Shown here: positions 1 to 5,661 of the stretch, piece after piece
Layout: each line of letters starts with the position of its first letter
Position numbering within the stretch: the stretch's first letter is position 1
Origin: Propionibacteriaceae bacterium
GTDB taxonomy: Bacteria; Actinomycetota; Actinomycetes; Propionibacteriales; Propionibacteriaceae
DNA: 8,545 nt
Reading direction: 5' to 3'
Assembly (NCBI GenBank): GCA_030538175.1
Contig: JAUNUL010000118.1
Coordinates: 1-8,545, forward strand
Made by a program: the position numbers and the translations under genes
Notes under the pieces: model-generated
The model's input: the letters and a program-made list of their open reading frames with translations, nothing else
Told to the model about the DNA's origin: nothing
Database searches by the model: none

Positions 1-669
1 TTCGTCACCGAGGTACGCCCCCCAGCAGATCTCCAGCCCGCGACCGGTCAACGACCGGCAGGCCAGCTGGCCATCGAGCATGACCACGACATCGAGGCCG
101 TCGCGGTAGTCCTCGGCGAGGCGACGGCCCGTTGTCACCAGGAACGGTTCGCCGACGCGGTTCAGCGGGATCCGGTGCCGCGCGGCGAGCAGTTGCACGG
201 CAGAGATCCCGGGAACGACCTCGCACTCGATCGGGAGCTCGGTGGCCAGCGCGTCCACGATCCGCAGCGTCGAGTCATAGAAGGCCGGATCGCCCCAGAC
301 CAGGAAGCCATAGACGAGCCCGGGGTCGGCGGCGATGATCGCGCGATAGCGCTCGGTCCGTGCACGGTGCCAATCGGACACCCCCTGGCGATAGTCGGTG
401 GCGTTCCGGTCGGCATCCGGACCTCGGACCGGATCGGGGACTTCGACCAGTCGATAGTCACCGGTGATCCAGCGGTTGCAGATCTCCTGCCGGGCCGCGA
501 CGAGGTCCCGTTTCGTCTCGCCCTTGTCGGCGACGAGGAAGACGTCGACCTCGTTCAGTGCCGTGATCGCGGCTTGGGTGACCTGCGTGCTGCCGCCAGG
601 GCCGATGCCGATCACCAGGATGCGCGTCACCTGGTGGGCGGTGGCAGGTGTCGCGTGCGGGGTGCTCAC
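1..669 (-). CDS. cobF: Precorrin-6A synthase (deacetylating) CobF, 3' end cut by window edge
   Basis: CobF is the SAM-dependent methyltransferase that methylates C-1 of precorrin-5 with release of acetate in the aerobic (late cobalt insertion) cobalamin pathway, in the cytoplasm. The visible 223 codons begin at GTG 669 and stay open to base 1. Family landmarks are in order: the N-terminal nucleotide-binding loop VIGIGPGG, DVFLVADKGE, DYRQGVSDWHRAR, FLVWGDPAFYDSTLRI, VVPGISAVQLLAARHRIPLN, VTTGRRLAED, VVVMLDGQLA and ICWGAYLG. This order and the DKGE and WGDP.FYDS blocks separate CobF from other tetrapyrrole methylases. About 25-30 C-terminal residues should lie outside the window (full length is usually about 250). 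No clear Shine-Dalgarno precedes GTG 669, which lies 9 nt after the tetR stop, so translation may be coupled to tetR. The ATG at 682 is in another frame and was not used. Confidence 0.95.
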   Translation of the reverse strand, partial: MSTPHATPATAHQVTRILVIGIGPGGSTQVTQAAITALNEVDVFLVADKGETKRDLVAARQEICNRWITGDYRLVEVPDPVRGPDADRNATDYRQGVSDWHRARTERYRAIIAADPGLVYGFLVWGDPAFYDSTLRIVDALATELPIECEVVPGISAVQLLAARHRIPLNRVGEPFLVTTGRRLAEDYRDGLDVVVMLDGQLACRSLTGRGLEICWGAYLGDE

Positions 670-678
670 AGCCGTCGA

Positions 679-1293
679 TCATAGGGCGGTGGCCCCGGTG
701 AATGCCTGGCGCAGCAGCAGACCCAGCAGGCGCCGTTGCTTTTCCGGCGGGTAGTCGTCCGGCCAGGACAGCCCGGCCAGGGTCAGGCCATCGACACCGG
801 TGACGAGCGCCACCGCGCGATCCTCGGCATCCGGCGCGCCCGCGCCGGCCAGCAGGCGGTGGGTCGCCTGCACCACCTCACGGTGCATTCGGTCCGCGGC
901 ATCGCGCAGCGACGGGGTCACGCGGGCGCGTTCGGTGAACGCCAGCCAGACGGCGCACTCCATCCGTCGTTGGTCGTCCAGAGGGAGGAGCTCGGCGTAC
1001 ATCGCCAGGACCACCTCGCCCATCCGGTGGTCATCGCCGGATTGAAAGGCGTCATCAAGGCGCCGGCCATGCTCCTCCAGGCGAGCCCCCACGCGGTCGG
1101 CCATCACTTCGGTTGCCGCCAGCAGGAGTGCGTCATGGGATGCGAAATAGTGCCGGACCGATCCGATGTTGAGCTCCGCTTCGGCGGCCACGTTGCGCAG
1201 GGAGGCGGCCTCGACTCCGCCACTGGCGACCAACCGGAACACGGCATCCACGATCAGCGCCCGGCGCTGTTCCACATCGATGATCTTCGGCAT
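679..1293 (-). CDS. TetR/AcrR-family transcriptional repressor
   Basis: A 204-residue protein of normal length for the family. Residues about 8-50 form the N-terminal DNA-binding domain: helix 1 around RRALIVDAVFRLVASGG, then the helix-turn-helix with ASLRNVAAEAEL and the recognition helix ending IGSVRHYFASHDAL (the usual G-x-x-YxYF pattern, here VRHYF). The C-terminal 140 residues are helical and ligand-binding; the ligand cannot be read from sequence. It is divergent from the DUF418 membrane gene with 67 bp between the start codons, and two related palindromes in that gap are the expected operators, so it probably represses both itself and the membrane gene. ATG 1293 follows a TAAAAT box by 6 nt, consistent with a leaderless transcript. 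cobF follows 9 nt downstream on the same strand. Confidence 0.92.
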   Translation of the reverse strand: MPKIIDVEQRRALIVDAVFRLVASGGVEAASLRNVAAEAELNIGSVRHYFASHDALLLAATEVMADRVGARLEEHGRRLDDAFQSGDDHRMGEVVLAMYAELLPLDDQRRMECAVWLAFTERARVTPSLRDAADRMHREVVQATHRLLAGAGAPDAEDRAVALVTGVDGLTLAGLSWPDDYPPEKQRRLLGLLLRQAFTGATAL

Positions 1294-1299
1294 GTTCCT

Positions 1300-1305
1300 A
1301 TTTTA
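1300..1305 (-). promoter_or_regulatory. Candidate -10 box of tetR
   Basis: On the minus strand TAAAAT lies 6 nt upstream of ATG 1293, the spacing at which transcription would begin on or next to the start codon. The only purine-rich stretch between box and start (AGGA) is 2 nt from ATG, too close for a normal ribosome binding site. The box lies almost wholly inside palindrome 1301-1322, so a bound repressor would block it. No convincing -35 is visible. Confidence 0.45.
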
Positions 1306-1322
1306 TCTCGCTTGTGCTAAAA
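1301..1322. promoter_or_regulatory. Putative TetR operator, tetR-proximal, imperfect
   Basis: The 22-bp site has core half-sites TTTATCTC and GTGCTAAA around a 4-bp spacer. It matches the perfect palindrome at 1327-1348 at 15 of 22 positions when the two are laid side by side, with its centre 26 bp away. The shared pattern is TTTATCNC-N4-GTGNTAAA. It overlaps the -10 box proposed for tetR, so it is well placed for autorepression. Confidence 0.6.
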
Positions 1323-1326
1323 AAGG

Positions 1327-1348
1327 ATTTATCACCATCGTGATAAAT
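1327..1348. promoter_or_regulatory. Putative TetR operator, perfect palindrome
   Basis: ATTTATCAC and GTGATAAAT form a perfect 9-bp inverted repeat around a 4-bp spacer (CATC). It lies in the AT-rich gap between divergent tetR and the DUF418 gene and ends directly before the DUF418 ribosome binding site. Length, symmetry and location are those of a TetR-dimer operator. Confidence 0.78.
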
Positions 1349-1356
1349 AAAGGAGG
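1349..1356 (+). promoter_or_regulatory. Ribosome binding site fixing the DUF418 start
   Basis: AAAGGAGG is a near-complete anti-16S match 4 nt before ATG 1361. It excludes the longer open frame back to 1166, which would run antisense through the tetR DNA-binding domain and both operators. Confidence 0.85.
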
Positions 1357-1360
1357 CGTC

Positions 1361-2518
1361 ATGAGCACCATCACCACCCAATCCGTTCAGCGGGCGACCC
1401 GTCCCCGGATCCACGCCCTCGACGTCGCCCGCGGCGTCGCGATCCTCGGCACCCTCGCCACCAACATCTGGTTGTTCAGCCACCCAGGCGGGATGCTCGG
1501 ATACCTCGGCCACCCCACGACTCCCGGTGCATCGGGGGTCCAGCAGGGCATCGAGCGCACCCTCATGGCCCTGGCCAACGGCAAATTCCTCGGCTTGCTC
1601 ACCCTGATGTTCGGCATCGGCCTGGTCATCCAGGCGGAATCCGCGGCGCGCCGGGGTCGGCGGTGGCCCGGTGGCTATCCCGTGCGGATGGCCCTGCTGT
1701 TCGTCGAGGGCCTGCTGCACTATCTGCTGATCGCCGAGTTCGACGTCTTGATGGGGTACGCCGTGACTGGTGCGATCGTCGCGGTCGTCATCCTGCGCAC
1801 CCCGCGCGTACGCCGCATCTGGGCGGTGCTCGCGGGGCTCGTCCATCTGTTGCTGGTCACGTTGGCCACCGCCGCCGTGCTGGCGGTCGGCGGCCAGGGC
1901 GGCGGTGCTGCCGACCCGGGCGAGGCGCTCTATCGGGATGGGTCCTGGTGGGACCTGGTCCTGTTGCGGGTCGACTACGCCGTGGTCTTCCGGATCGAGC
2001 CGGTCTTCATCGGCTGCCTGACGTTCGTCATGTTCCTCGTCGGGGCGGAGCTCTATCGCCGGGGCATCTTCGACGACCGCGGCCGCGTGCTGCGCGCTCG
2101 CCTGATGGCTGCCGCAGTGGTCGCCTTCGTCGTGGACCTCGGCCTTGCGGTCACTGTTCCGGACACGGTTCTCCTCTCGCGCTATCTGTTGGCGCCGATC
2201 GTGGCGGGTGGTCTGCTGTCAGGGATCGCGATCGTGGCCCGCGACGGGGGCGGGCGGATCGGGCGATTGCTCGCACCCGTCGGTCGCATGGCCCTCAGCT
2301 GCTACATCGGGCAGAACCTGGTGTGTTCGGCCCTCTTCTATGGGTGGGGTCTCGGGCTCAACGCGGTGGCGCCTGCGGATCGTCTCTGGGTGACTCTGGG
2401 GGTGTACGCCGTCGTCTGTGTGGCGATGATCGGTTGCGCGCGCTGGTGGTTGGGGCGGTTCTCCCAGGGACCGGTCGAGTGGGCGTGGCACCGGGCGTAC
2501 GCCGCCCTGGCCCGGTGA
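1361..2518 (+). CDS. DUF418 family multi-pass membrane protein
   Basis: This 385-residue, very hydrophobic protein has about eight predicted membrane helices. The start is ATG 1361 behind a strong AAAGGAGG. The N-terminus [20 protein letters not shown] (about residues 16-35) is the typical opening of DUF418 and related acyltransferase-like membrane proteins. A short loop and amphipathic stretch, [20 protein letters not shown], follows. The C-terminal DUF418 block carries [14 protein letters not shown] and ends with [15 protein letters not shown]. The biochemical function of DUF418 proteins is not established; they sit in the cytoplasmic membrane and often neighbour TetR regulators, as here. 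The gene is probably derepressed when the divergent TetR protein binds its ligand. The stop overlaps an in-frame ATG of folE (TGATG, 2516-2520), so read-through into the folate genes is likely. Confidence 0.9.
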   Translation: MSTITTQSVQRATRPRIHALDVARGVAILGTLATNIWLFSHPGGMLGYLGHPTTPGASGVQQGIERTLMALANGKFLGLLTLMFGIGLVIQAESAARRGRRWPGGYPVRMALLFVEGLLHYLLIAEFDVLMGYAVTGAIVAVVILRTPRVRRIWAVLAGLVHLLLVTLATAAVLAVGGQGGGAADPGEALYRDGSWWDLVLLRVDYAVVFRIEPVFIGCLTFVMFLVGAELYRRGIFDDRGRVLRARLMAAAVVAFVVDLGLAVTVPDTVLLSRYLLAPIVAGGLLSGIAIVARDGGGRIGRLLAPVGRMALSCYIGQNLVCSALFYGWGLGLNAVAPADRLWVTLGVYAVVCVAMIGCARWWLGRFSQGPVEWAWHRAYAALAR

Positions 2519-2532
2519 TGACCCGCGTGCCC

Positions 2533-2538
2533 TACAGT
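2533..2538 (+). promoter_or_regulatory. Candidate -10 box giving a leaderless folE transcript
   Basis: TACAGT fits TANNNT and ends 6 nt before ATG 2545, placing the transcription start at or beside the A of the start codon. No Shine-Dalgarno occurs before ATG 2545, which supports leaderless use. No clear -35 is visible. Confidence 0.5.
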
Positions 2539-2544
2539 CCTCAC

Positions 2545-3114
2545 ATGCGAGAATTCGACCACGACCGCGTCGCCGCGGGGGTCCGCGAGATCCTGATCGG
2601 CATCGGCGAGGACCCGGACCGCGACGGCCTGCAACAGACGCCGGAGCGCGTGGCCCGGGCGTACGCGGAGATGTTCGCCGGCATGCGCAAGACGCCGGAG
2701 GATGCGTTGTCGGCCGTGTTCGATATCGCGCACGACGAGCTGATCCTGGTCAAGGACATCGAGTTGTGGAGCTGCTGCGAACACCACTTGGTGCCGTTCA
2801 CCGGGGTCGCGCATGTGGGGTATATCCCGGGTCCCGATGGCCATATCACCGGCCTCAGCAAGCTGGCCCGTCTGGTGGATGTGTACGCCAAGCGCCCGCA
2901 GGTTCAGGAGCGCCTCACCACCCAGATCGCGGACGCGCTCATGCAGCACCTTGATCCGCTGGGTGTGATCGTCGTCATCGAAGCCGAGCATCTCTGCATG
3001 ACCATGCGTGGGGTGAAGAAGCCGGGGTCGCGCACGGTGACGAGCGCGGTGCGGGGACAGATGCGCGATCCGGCCACGCGTGCCGAGGCGATGAGCCTGA
3101 TCATCGGCTCGTGA
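2545..3114 (+). CDS. folE: GTP cyclohydrolase I
   Basis: FolE converts GTP to 7,8-dihydroneopterin triphosphate, the first step of folate synthesis, as a cytoplasmic homodecamer. The 189-residue protein starts [15 protein letters not shown] and continues with [20 protein letters not shown]. The zinc site is complete: C78 and H81 in [10 protein letters not shown] plus C151 in [43 protein letters not shown] and VIVVIEAEH are canonical. ATG 2545 is preferred because it follows a TACAGT box by 6 nt and matches the usual N-terminus. ATG 2518, overlapping the DUF418 stop by 1 nt, would add 9 residues (TRVPYSPH and a second Met) and allow coupling. It is the first gene of the folate cluster; the ftsH gene often found before folE in actinobacteria is absent here. 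Confidence 0.97.
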   Translation: MREFDHDRVAAGVREILIGIGEDPDRDGLQQTPERVARAYAEMFAGMRKTPEDALSAVFDIAHDELILVKDIELWSCCEHHLVPFTGVAHVGYIPGPDGHITGLSKLARLVDVYAKRPQVQERLTTQIADALMQHLDPLGVIVVIEAEHLCMTMRGVKKPGSRTVTSAVRGQMRDPATRAEAMSLIIGS

Positions 3115-3130
3115 CGGCGGGGTCAAACGC

Positions 3131-3136
3131 TAGATT
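3131..3136 (+). promoter_or_regulatory. Candidate -10 box giving a leaderless folP transcript
   Basis: TAGATT lies 7 nt before GTG 3144, just after the folE stop. This would allow folP to be transcribed separately from folE and supports GTG 3144 over GTG 3111 as a start. No good -35 is seen. Confidence 0.45.
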
Positions 3137-3143
3137 GCCCCAC

Positions 3144-3965
3144 GTGGTTCTCAACCCCGGCCCGACCCAGGTCATGGGCATTCTTAACGTCACCCCGAAT
3201 TCCTTCTCCGATGGCGGGGATTGGTTCGACCACGATCGAGCCCTCCAGCGTGGCCGCGACATCCTGGCGGAGGGCGCGCACATCATCGATATCGGCGGCG
3301 AATCGACGCGGCCGGGCATCGTGCGCACCGACTCCGCCGAGGAACTGCGGCGCATCCTGCCCGTGGTCCGGGCGCTGGCCGCCGAGGGCGCGGTGCTGTC
3401 GATCGACACCATGCGGGCCGAGGTCGCGGTCGCCTGCGTCGAGGCGGGCGCGGCCATCATCAATGATGTCTCCGGTGGTCTGGCCGATCCGGCGATGTTG
3501 TCGGCCGTCGCGGACCTCGGGGTGCCCTATGTGGCGATGCACTGGCGCGCACACTCGACCCAGATGGACGACCTCGCCCGCTATGACGATGTCGTGACCG
3601 ACGTCCGCGATGAGCTCGCCGAACGCGCGGAGGCAGCGTTGGCGGCCGGAATCGGAGCAGACCGGTTGATCCTGGATCCGGGGATCGGGTTCGCCAAGAC
3701 CGGCGAGCACAATTGGGCGCTGCTCAACCGGTTGGACGTGTTCGCAGAGCTGGGTTTCCCCTTGTTGCTGGGGGTGTCCCGCAAACGTTTCCTGGGCGAT
3801 CTCCTGGCCACAGGGGATGGGCCCCGACCGCCCAAGGAGCGCGACTCGGCGAGTGCCGCGATCGCGACAATCCTTGCCCAGCAAGGCATTTGGGCTGTTC
3901 GAGTCCATGCGGTTCGGCAGCATCTGGACGCGGTTGCGGTCGGTCATCGGCTATCTCGGCGTTGA
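3144..3965 (+). CDS. folP: Dihydropteroate synthase
   Basis: FolP condenses 6-hydroxymethyl-7,8-dihydropterin pyrophosphate with p-aminobenzoate to dihydropteroate, and is the sulfonamide target. The 273-residue TIM barrel shows the family loops in order: MGILNVTPNSFSDGG (11-25), IDIGGESTRPG (48-58), LSIDTMRAEVA, IINDVSGG, MHWRAHS, LILDPGIGFAKT, LLGVSRKRFLG and the C-terminal RVHAVRQHLDAV. The Phe in TPNSF and the Pro in STRPG, positions where changes give sulfonamide resistance in other bacteria, are the normal residues. Two starts are possible: GTG 3144 behind a TAGATT box, or GTG 3111, which overlaps the folE stop as GTGA and adds 11 residues ([10 protein letters not shown] after the start). 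The family's N-terminus fits 3144 best. Confidence 0.96.
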   Translation: MVLNPGPTQVMGILNVTPNSFSDGGDWFDHDRALQRGRDILAEGAHIIDIGGESTRPGIVRTDSAEELRRILPVVRALAAEGAVLSIDTMRAEVAVACVEAGAAIINDVSGGLADPAMLSAVADLGVPYVAMHWRAHSTQMDDLARYDDVVTDVRDELAERAEAALAAGIGADRLILDPGIGFAKTGEHNWALLNRLDVFAELGFPLLLGVSRKRFLGDLLATGDGPRPPKERDSASAAIATILAQQGIWAVRVHAVRQHLDAVAVGHRLSRR

Positions 3966-3987
3966 CAACTGTTCACCTGGTGTTGTC
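3964..3987. other. Inverted repeat at the folP stop
   Basis: GACAAC (3964-3969) and GTTGTC (3982-3987) form a perfect 6-bp stem with a 12-nt loop, beginning inside the folP stop codon. No T-run follows, so it is at best a weak terminator, an RNA stabiliser or a chance repeat. Confidence 0.3.
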
Positions 3988-4029
3988 GCGTACGCCGGTC
4001 GAGGTGTCCAGTGGCGCCCTCACGTCGGC

Positions 4030-4035
4030 TAGTGT
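4030..4035 (+). promoter_or_regulatory. Candidate -10 box upstream of folB
   Basis: TAGTGT fits the actinobacterial TANNNT pattern in the 154-nt gap between folP and folB. Transcription from it would start near 4042 and give a leader of about 78 nt containing the two hairpins at 4051-4084. The -35 region is poor. Confidence 0.35.
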
Positions 4036-4050
4036 GCTCGGACCGTCCAC

Positions 4051-4084
4051 GCTGAGGTGAACTCAGCCTGCGCCCAACCGGGCG
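4051..4084 (+). other. Two tandem hairpins in the folB leader
   Basis: GCTGAG-GTGAA-CTCAGC (4051-4067) is a perfect 6-bp stem with a 5-nt loop. CGCCC-AACC-GGGCG (4071-4084) is a perfect 5-bp stem with a 4-nt loop, 3 nt later. Neither is followed by a T-run, so neither is a classical terminator. They lie 25-68 nt before the folB start and could form a structured 5' leader. No known folate riboswitch class was recognised. The rest of the 3966-4119 gap holds no gene. Confidence 0.4.
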
Positions 4085-4108
4085 TGCGGACGGCCAGACC
4101 GCCGGGAC

Positions 4109-4115
4109 GGAGGAG
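4109..4115 (+). promoter_or_regulatory. Ribosome binding site fixing the folB start
   Basis: GGAGGAG lies 4-6 nt before GTG 4120. It favours that start over the in-frame GTG at 4057, which falls in the loop of the leader hairpin and has no binding site. Confidence 0.75.
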
Positions 4116-4119
4116 CGTT

Positions 4120-4494
4120 GTGGATTCGCTGACCGAGGACAGGATCACCCTGACGGGGATCCGTGCGTTCGGGCACCATGGCGTGCTGCCCCATGAACGC
4201 ACCTTTGGCCAACAATTCAGCGCTGACGTCACCCTTTTCCTTGATCTCGCCCAGGTCGGTGCGTCCGACACGTTGGCGGACACCGTCGACTATGGCGCCG
4301 TCGCGGCGGCAGTCGCCGAGGAACTGTCCGGACTGGCGCTGAACACAATTGAGGCGCTCGCCCAACGCATCGCGGATCGATGCGCCACCGATGAGCGAGT
4401 CCGCGCGGTGACCGTCACCGTGCACAAACCGATGGCGCCAGTCCCCGTCGTGCTCGCCGACGTTTCTGTCACTATCACCAGGAGATGCAGATGA
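4120..4494 (+). CDS. folB: Dihydroneopterin aldolase
   Basis: FolB cleaves 7,8-dihydroneopterin to 6-hydroxymethyl-7,8-dihydropterin and glycolaldehyde. At 124 residues it has the normal length. It opens DRITLTGIRAFGHHGVLPHER, in which E26 corresponds to the active-site glutamate after the GxHG motif. DTVDYGAV (54-61), the pterin-binding glutamate E78 in NTIEALAQRIADR and the catalytic lysine K103 in VTVHKPMAP are all present, so the enzyme looks intact. It follows folP after 154 nt with its own likely promoter, and its stop overlaps the folK start as ATGA (4491-4494), indicating tight translational coupling. Confidence 0.96.
   Translation: MDSLTEDRITLTGIRAFGHHGVLPHERTFGQQFSADVTLFLDLAQVGASDTLADTVDYGAVAAAVAEELSGLALNTIEALAQRIADRCATDERVRAVTVTVHKPMAPVPVVLADVSVTITRRCR
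4480..4484 (+). promoter_or_regulatory. Ribosome binding site deciding the folK start
   Basis: AGGAG directly abuts ATG 4485 (0 nt) but is 6 nt from the next in-frame ATG at 4491. The spacing and the ATGA overlap with the folB stop favour 4491. Confidence 0.7.
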
Positions 4495-5042
4495 CCCACC
4501 CCTTCGCCCTCGACGCGGACACGCTCAGCGGCATGCGCCCCCTCTCCACGGCCGTGTTCGCCCTCGGGTCAAACCTCGGTGACCGGCTGGAACACCTGCA
4601 GCTGGCCGTGCAGGCCCTGGCAAGCACCCCGGACCTGACCATCGTCGAGGTCTCGCCGGTCTATGAGACCAAGGCCGTGGGTGGGCCCGAGGACAACCCG
4701 GATTTCCTCAACCTCGTCGTGGTCACCGAGACCACCCAGCCCGCTCGGGTCCTCCTCGAGCGTGCCCACGCCATTGAGTCCGCGCATGAGCGCATCCGTG
4801 CCGAGGTGGACGGTCCCCGCACCCTCGATGTGGATCTCATCGTGGTGGGTCGGGCAGTGAACGACAGCCCTGAGTTGAAGCTCCCGCACCCCCGCGCGCA
4901 CGAGCGGGCGTTCGTCCTCGTCCCGTGGGCCGATATCGACCCCACGGCGGAGATTCCCGGACGTGGCCCTATCAAGACCCTGCTCGGGACTGTCGATGTC
5001 AGCGGTGTCACGCGCCGCGACGATCTGGTCGTGGAGGCCTGA
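4491..5042 (+). CDS. folK: 2-amino-4-hydroxy-6-hydroxymethyldihydropteridine pyrophosphokinase (HPPK)
   Basis: FolK transfers pyrophosphate from ATP to 6-hydroxymethyl-7,8-dihydropterin, giving the FolP substrate. The 183-residue protein has about 20 extra N-terminal residues before the HPPK opening VFALGSNLGDR (22-32). SPVYETKAVGG, NPDFLN, the magnesium-binding GPRTLDVDLI with D113 and D115, LPHPRAHERAFVLVPW and IDPTAE are canonical. In the catalytic loop, R101 and R103 of ERIR match the two conserved arginines, but the segment before GPRT reads AEVD instead of the usual five residues ending RW: it is one residue shorter and lacks the tryptophan. The enzyme is probably still active because the metal and phosphate ligands remain. 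It overlaps folB by 4 nt and is followed 2 nt later by the DUF3180 gene. Confidence 0.95.
   Translation: MTHPFALDADTLSGMRPLSTAVFALGSNLGDRLEHLQLAVQALASTPDLTIVEVSPVYETKAVGGPEDNPDFLNLVVVTETTQPARVLLERAHAIESAHERIRAEVDGPRTLDVDLIVVGRAVNDSPELKLPHPRAHERAFVLVPWADIDPTAEIPGRGPIKTLLGTVDVSGVTRRDDLVVEA
5033..5037 (+). promoter_or_regulatory. Ribosome binding site deciding the DUF3180 TTG start
   Basis: GGAGG inside the last codons of folK lies 7 nt before TTG 5045. No ATG or GTG occurs in this frame near the expected N-terminus, so this site identifies TTG as the start. Confidence 0.7.
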
Positions 5043-5044
5043 GT

Positions 5045-5578
5045 TTGGCGTCCTCCCGGCCCGGGCAGTCCGAGCCGCCACGTGAACCAGCCGACCCGAC
5101 CCGACTCCGGTTGACCCGCCCGCTGCAGCTGGCCACGGCGGCGCTGGCCGGTGCGGCCGGTTCGCTGGCGCTGGTGCTGATCACCCAACGCGTCACGGGC
5201 CACCCCCCGCTGCTGCCGTGGACGGGGCCACTGGTGCTGCTCTTCGCGGCGGCGATCATTGCCGGCTTCGCCTGGACGACTTGGCGACGCATCCAGACCC
5301 GACGCGAACCCATCGAAGCCCAGCGTGCGGTCACCTATCTCGCTCTGGGCAAGGCATCGGCACTGGGCGGCGCCGCGATCGCCGCCGGCTATCTGGTCTT
5401 CGTGTTCGCCTCTGCCGACAATCTCGCGGCGATCGGACCCCAGCAGCGGGTCGTGCGCGGTCTGATCGCAGCACTCGCCGGGGGGCTCCTCGCAGGCGCC
5501 GGGCTGTGGCTTGAGCGAGCCTGCCGGGTGCCGAATCCACCGGCGGCCGGCGAGGACGAAGAGCCCTTAATCGACTGA
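5045..5578 (+). CDS. DUF3180 family four-helix membrane protein
   Basis: A 177-residue protein starting at TTG 5045, with a polar, proline-rich N-terminus (about 1-25) and four hydrophobic helices at roughly 28-48, 60-80, 98-122 and 136-156. The order of features matches DUF3180: RRIQTRREPIEAQRAVTYLA, then LGKASALGGAAIAAGY in helix 3, and the hallmark LERACRVPNPP directly after helix 4. DUF3180 genes directly follow folK in many actinobacteria (the Mycobacterium tuberculosis folate cluster has the same order, from memory), which supports the call. The function is unknown; the location next to folK suggests only shared expression. The short acidic tail GEDEEPLID is probably cytoplasmic. The start lies 2 nt after the folK stop. 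Confidence 0.88.
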   Translation: MASSRPGQSEPPREPADPTRLRLTRPLQLATAALAGAAGSLALVLITQRVTGHPPLLPWTGPLVLLFAAAIIAGFAWTTWRRIQTRREPIEAQRAVTYLALGKASALGGAAIAAGYLVFVFASADNLAAIGPQQRVVRGLIAALAGGLLAGAGLWLERACRVPNPPAAGEDEEPLID

Positions 5579-5604
5579 GGGAATATCAGCAGAAATATAG
5601 GCGT

Positions 5605-5636
5605 GAGATGGCGGCGCGTGGCTTTGCCATTATCTC
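5605..5636 (+). other. Imperfect hairpin between the DUF3180 and coiled-coil genes
   Basis: GAGATGGC (5605-5612) pairs with GCCA and TCTC (5626-5636) around a 3-nt bulge, with a 13-nt loop. No T-run follows. It may attenuate read-through or be fortuitous; nothing else is apparent in the 83-nt gap besides the promoter-like elements of the next gene. Confidence 0.25.
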
Positions 5637-5654
5637 AATCCCATCCCATAGGAT
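5624..5654 (+). promoter_or_regulatory. Candidate leaderless promoter of the coiled-coil gene
   Basis: TTGCCA (5624-5629) could be a -35 and TAGGAT (5649-5654) a -10, with a longish 19-bp spacer. The -10 ends 7 nt before GTG 5662, the same arrangement seen before folP. The surrounding DNA is AT-richer than its neighbours. Confidence 0.5.
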
Positions 5655-5661
5655 GCGCTGT

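Noticed and set aside
736..1320. 194-codon plus-strand frame opposite tetR
   Set aside because: Antisense shadow of a well-supported TetR gene, with no recognisable domain or ribosome binding site.
1166..1360. 65-codon extension of the DUF418 frame
   Set aside because: It would be antisense to the tetR DNA-binding domain and cross both operators; the strong AAAGGAGG before ATG 1361 fixes the start.
1663..2517. Long open frame running upstream of folE in the folE frame
   Set aside because: It lies inside the DUF418 gene in another frame and is rich in Arg, Gly, Pro and Ala, as expected from GC-rich shadow frames; FolE homology starts at about 2545.
2338..3126. 262-codon minus-strand frame opposite folE
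   Set aside because: Antisense to the conserved folE gene; His/Arg-rich shadow composition and no recognisable motif.
3123..3947. 274-codon minus-strand frame opposite folP
   Set aside because: Antisense to the canonical folP gene, with no family motif.
3962..3996. TTGACA at 3962-3967 as the -35 of a folB promoter
   Set aside because: No TANNNT box occurs 16-19 bp downstream; the hexamer overlaps the folP stop and is part of a local inverted repeat.
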